Source of the DNA: Luscinia megarhynchos
Taxonomy: Eukaryota; Chordata; Aves; Passeriformes; Turdidae
Direction of reading: 5' to 3'
Assembly: GCA_034336665.1 (NCBI GenBank)
Contig: JAPFBE010000013.1
Span: 14,611,056 to 14,675,055, forward strand
DNA: 64,000 nucleotides
How positions within the stretch are numbered: the first letter of the stretch is position 1; every line of letters starts with the position of its first letter. Positions 61,278 through 64,000 of this stretch are shown here, one piece after another. Both the position numbers and the translations under genes were made by a program. Under the pieces are notes generated by a model that searched no databases, was not told where the DNA came from, and saw nothing but the letters and a program-made list of their open reading frames with translations.

Positions 61278-63714
61278 AAAGACAGGCAGTTTCTGTGCTG
61301 TAAAACATGGAATGCACTTTTTGTACCCGTGATGAGATTATTTGGATCATTTCAACATATGTGGCAAAATAGTATTTCAGAAATATGATGGTTGTGAGTT
61401 TGACCTTTAATACTTAAATTTTTACCTGAATTTTATGTTTTCTGGATATACTTCATATATGAAGATTACTGAACTTTGATCTGCTCTGTTAATTTTGAAA
61501 GATGAGATAGAATAGACAGACACAAACCTGCTTAGTCACAGTATAGCAGTCACTGTTGAACTGTAATGATTTACAAGCTTTATTCCTTCCTTGATTCAAT
61601 AAAGTATTTTTAAGTGACAATCTTGGAGTTAAGGAAATGCAGTGGTCTGCTGCATTGTTGTGATGCTGAACTTGCCCTGCTGTAGTACAGTTCCTATTCA
61701 CACTAACCTATGATCTGCCTATTTGAACTGCAAGTTGTCCTTTGACTGTGTTCCTAAATTAGTTATCCTGGGAAGAATGGAGCTGACCCTAAACTTCAGA
61801 CAGTTGGAAGTATTCCTAGTGTTAACCAGGACAGTTTAAGAAACAGGATAAAACTCCAGAGGCATATCATAGAATCCTTTCACTTCCAGTTCTCACACTA
61901 AAACAAGATGTCATGTTCAGCTCATCTGCATGTTTGTAGCCTAAGAACAATTGGAGAAGGGTGTTTTGGTTAAATCAAGATTAGGCAGAATGCAAAAAGA
62001 AGACTGATGCAGAGAAAATGTTCTTGCTGGAGAATGCAGTCAAGTAGAAAAGCAGCAGATTGTGTCCTTCAGACACTGGTTAGTTGTGGTTAACTTGCTA
62101 TAGCTTGTGGGGTAGTAAGGTTTTGATTTTCCTCAGATCAAGATATTAAAGGCTTATCTGAGCAGCAGAGACCATCAAACTAAGAGCTGAGGCTAAAGGA
62201 GAGGCAGAACCAGCCATGGTGGTGAAATTTGCTGCTTTTATTCCATCCATGTGGCAATTGCCCTTTTTTTTTTCATTTTTCTTTAAGCAAATTATAAGCT
62301 CATAATGTCTTGCTGCTTGATTTTTGCTTAAGTCTATTTCTGGTGCTATTATCATATTATTTCTTTATCAGGCAAGGTTTCAGTAGTGCTTGGCTAGCAG
62401 TGTAAGACTTTCTGCGTGAGCTGGCACAGGTTTCTTTGGCCTTTTTGTACCTTATTTTTCTATCAGCTTTTGTTACATTGAATCATTAATAAATTTAAAT
62501 TTTCAAGGTTTTAATAAACAATTTTTTGTTGTGACAACAGCATTATTAAAATGATTTCTCAATATTCTTGCATGATAAACTGAAAATATATTTTTGTGCT
62601 TCTTTTTGTACTCTAACTGTGTAAATACAAGAAGGGACATATAAATTGAATGAAAGGGATTTCTTTACATAAACAGTTCCTATATTCAATATTTAATAAA
62701 TGTTTAGTTTCTAGGTCAGTTCCATAAGGACAGACTTCTTCTGATGCTGTCATGAATTCTGTGTTTTTCTATGTCAGATCAGATACATGGAGTCATAGTT
62801 GTAACTTGCAGTGAGGTGATGTTTATTCTCTTCAAACAAATGGTTTTCAGACAAATCAGAAAAAAATTCTTGTTATTGAGAGCATTAAATAAAGCAAAAA
62901 TTGCTTAGACCTAAACCATTTTTCTTTCACTGATGAAATATTGTTTACAGCCTTGTAGATCAAAAACAGTTCACATTATTGACTCAGCAAGTGCTTGTTA
63001 ATTGTTAAAGAAAAAGGAATCTTCTATTTTCTCCCATTGCTGTTTCGTGATATTTTTGCAAGGTTTGGGCAAATGGCACTTAAAACTTGCTGAAAATCCA
63101 TTCAGTTTCTCTTTAAATGGGTTTCAAGCTTCCTGGCCCAGTTTAATGAAGTCAGATTCATTCCTGTCTGTTTGCCTTCAGGCATGAGATAATTCTACTT
63201 TAATTGCTTTCCTACTAGTAATTGTTTTCCTTAAAAATCCTAATTTTAAGGAAATGTTAATCACCACTTCTTCAAAATAGTTGAAACTTTTCTTGTGAGC
63301 AAATGTGATTGACAGTCCTAAAAGCTGTTAATGAACATGTATCCCTAAAACTAAATATGCAGACAGACATGTTACTGAAATTCTGAATGCTGAAATCAGT
63401 GCAAGGAACAAATGAACTTCTTCTTGTTCTTTTTTTTTTCTTTTTTTAGGTCATAATAGTAACCACCTCTCCAAGCTCAACTTTTGTACCCAACATCCTT
63501 TCCAAGTCCCACAACTATGCAGCAGTTACAAAACTTGTCCCAACATCTGTCATTGCTTCAACTACTCAAAAGCAGCCCGTGGTTATCACTGCTTCCCAGT
63601 CCTCTGTGGGCAGCAGCAGCAGCTGCTCCACTCCCTCCTGCACTGCAAATACCATTGCTGTGACTGCTGTAGTGTCATCCACACCGTCAGTGGTTATGTC
63701 AACAGTAGCACAAG
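46657..63714 (+). CDS. EMSY: EMSY (C11orf30), N-terminal part; gene continues past window
   Basis: Seven coding exons join as 46657..46726, 50158..50257, 50899..50973, 53184..53359, 54614..54766, 58814..59073, 63450..63714: 1099 nt, 366 codons plus one base, of a family protein of about 1,320 residues. EMSY is a nuclear BRCA2-interacting repressor associated with HP1 and KDM5/SIN3-type chromatin complexes. The N-terminus MPVVWPTLLDLSRDECKRIL begins the helical ENT domain (about residues 16-100). A conserved 'GRRLVPLMPRLVPQTAF' segment follows, in the region known to bind the HP1 chromoshadow domain. Then come Ser/Thr/Pro/Val-rich low-complexity sequence and a basic KPRKRRR cluster (residues 201-207), a likely nuclear signal. 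Phases match at every junction and all sites are GT-AG. No frameshift is seen. Confidence 0.96.
46727..50157 (+). other. EMSY: EMSY intron 2
   Basis: 3.4-kb intron with no CR1 copy and no exon-like segment recognised. The shorter introns at 50258-50898 and 50974-53183 are likewise featureless. Confidence 0.8.
50158..50257 (+). CDS. EMSY: EMSY exon 3 (ENT domain)
   Basis: 100 nt encoding ELEAYAGVISALRAQGDLTK and on to ELSKVL, ENT-domain helices. The acceptor is ATTCTTCAG| and the donor CTTAG|GTAACC. Confidence 0.95.
50899..50973 (+). CDS. EMSY: EMSY exon 4 (ENT domain)
   Basis: 75 nt encoding SISTERHRAEVRRAVNDERL and TTIAH plus two bases. The acceptor is TTTTTTAATAG| and the donor CACAA|GTAAGT. 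Confidence 0.95.
53184..53359 (+). CDS. EMSY: EMSY exon 5 (end of ENT, HP1-binding segment)
   Basis: 176 nt encoding MSGPNSSSEWSIEGRRLVPL, then MPRLVPQTAFTVTANAVANA and on to ETGSKE. The acceptor is TCTGTTTAG| and the donor GAAG|GTGAGA. Confidence 0.95.
53468..53594 (+). mobile_element. CR1 LINE 3' fragment in EMSY intron 5
   Basis: Forward CR1 terminus: 'GAGTTGGACGGGGCTTGGAG', 'GTCTAGTGGAAGGTGTCCCT', 'ATTCCTTCCAACCCAAACCA', 'TTCTATGAAGCTATGA'. It is in the same orientation as the gene. Confidence 0.95.
54614..54766 (+). CDS. EMSY: EMSY exon 6 (Ser/Thr/Pro-rich)
   Basis: 153 nt encoding VVVCYSYTSTTSTPTSTPVP and on to VLPSGSTVYVK. The acceptor is CTCCTCTTCAG| and the donor AAAA|GTAAGT. The next exon completes the split serine codon. 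Confidence 0.94.
56486..56562. repeat. AT-rich palindrome cluster
   Basis: Repeated ATGATTAATCAT and variants, including a perfect 20-bp palindrome at 56541-56560 (arms AACTATGATT / AATCATAGTT) and a 12-bp one at 56489-56500. Confidence 0.85.
57145..57955 (-). mobile_element. CR1 LINE fragment, about 810 bp, in EMSY intron 6
   Basis: Reverse-complement CR1 of another subfamily: 'AAGGTTGGAAGAGACCTCCA', 'GGATCATTTAGTCCAACC', 'TACCTGGGAGAAGAGCCCAA', 'CTCCTTTTCTTCAGTCTGAG', then upstream 3'-proximal sequence ending near 'GGCCTTGTTGAACCTCAGCC'. The long plus-strand open frame at 57235-57801 is antisense to it and not a gene. Confidence 0.92.
58814..59073 (+). CDS. EMSY: EMSY exon 7 (acidic patch and nuclear-signal-like cluster)
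   Basis: 260 nt encoding VSCSDDDEKPRKRRRTNSSS, then a conserved run including 'KTITVPVSGSPKMSNIMQS' and ending TTTQK at a codon boundary. The acceptor is TCTTTTCCAG| and the donor AAG|GTATGT. Confidence 0.95.
59317..59591 (+). other. Exon-like open segment in EMSY intron 7 (unproven)
   Basis: Preceded by a good acceptor (CTTTTTATCCACAG|) and followed by AAAG|GTAATC, a plausible donor. In the phase set by EMSY exon 7 it stays open for 92 codons (NRYSTGSGSASFPQTAPP and on) until a TAA at 59593. Its length (275 nt) is not a multiple of three, so inclusion would shift or terminate the EMSY frame. It could be a terminal or poison exon, an old conserved repeat, or chance. I do not recognise the protein. 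Confidence 0.3.
61242..61275. repeat. (TG)n dinucleotide microsatellite, 17 units
   Basis: 34 bp of uninterrupted GT repeat in EMSY intron 7, preceded by ACAC. Confidence 0.97.
63450..63714 (+). CDS. EMSY: EMSY exon 8
   Basis: 265 nt encoding VIIVTTSPSSTFVPNILSKS and on to VVMSTVAQ plus one base. It holds a Ser/Cys-rich stretch (GSSSSCSTPSCT) in the low-complexity region. The acceptor is CTTTTTTTAG| and the donor CAAG|GTATGG. The following exon is beyond 64000. Confidence 0.95.
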
Positions 63715-64000
63715 GTATGGCAATTCTCTTAAGGCTCTTTCATTGAGGAATTGCACTTGGCATTGGGAATAGCATTGGGAAGATGCACTTTTTGTTTGCA
63801 TTTGAGTAAAGCACAGGACAAGTGAAAGAAATCTGCTGATTAAACTAATCCAAGAGACTCCATAAAAGTTCTTGTTGAACTGTGTTCCTCTGTACTTCAG
63901 CAGTTAATGTGCAATTCTCATTTTAAAGAGGATCTGCTGGGGTGATGTCACCTAGCTGTAAAACAATATAACCTCAAAATCACTGGCTTTAAGAACTTTG

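Larger units (their letters stand above)
59074..63449 (+). other. EMSY: EMSY intron 7
   Basis: 4.4-kb intron with the exon-like segment at 59317-59591 and a (TG)n microsatellite at 61242-61275. The remainder shows nothing recognisable. Confidence 0.8.

Noticed and set aside
1..64000. CRISPR arrays, tRNA or rRNA genes, bacterial-type operons
   Set aside because: None seen; the sequence is vertebrate nuclear DNA and no cloverleaf-like or direct-repeat-spacer structure was recognised by eye.

Overview
The window is vertebrate nuclear DNA, almost certainly from a bird. The repeats are dominated by chicken-repeat-1 (CR1) LINE fragments on both strands, with one LTR-like element and several simple repeats. 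The two genes found have typical vertebrate exon-intron structure and GT-AG splice sites. The order within birds cannot be fixed from sequence alone; the CR1 and LTR mix would suit a songbird or other neoavian.

Layout. 1-24.1 kb is intergenic. It holds no exon I can recognise, seven CR1 pieces (one weak), a GGGGAA/GGGAAA purine array (1.85-2.05 kb) and a 281-bp TTTCC pentanucleotide array (13.75-14.03 kb). A further CR1 lies just beyond the THAP12 3' end (24.1-24.5 kb). 24.9-34.7 kb holds THAP12 (PRKRIR) on the minus strand: five coding exons with clean splice sites, an N-terminal THAP zinc finger and a hAT-transposase-like C-terminal body. Its coding frame is broken by one extra base and one missing base that cancel each other 1 kb apart. 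34.15-35.0 kb is the THAP12 CpG island, flanked by a GT-rich alternating stretch. 35-45 kb is intergenic, with CR1 copies (one keeping reverse-transcriptase remnants) and an LTR-like element at 44.3-44.75 kb. 45.24-46.3 kb is the EMSY CpG-island promoter with NRF1, ZNF143/THAP11 and YY1 motifs. 46.6 kb to the right edge holds the first seven coding exons of EMSY on the plus strand, about 366 residues covering the ENT domain, a candidate HP1-binding region and a basic nuclear-localisation cluster. The rest of EMSY lies beyond the window.

How they relate. THAP12 and EMSY are divergently transcribed, with CpG-island promoters about 11 kb apart, the same pairing as on human 11q13.5. Both are nuclear, chromatin- or DNA-associated factors. 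Each CpG island contains an exact match to the palindromic NRF1 consensus, which suggests (but does not prove) shared housekeeping control.

The items most worth a second look are the two compensating THAP12 frameshifts, an in-phase open exon-like segment inside EMSY intron 7 (59317-59591), and the motif cluster in the EMSY promoter. I found no convincing undescribed multi-gene system; this is mostly ordinary avian genomic sequence.
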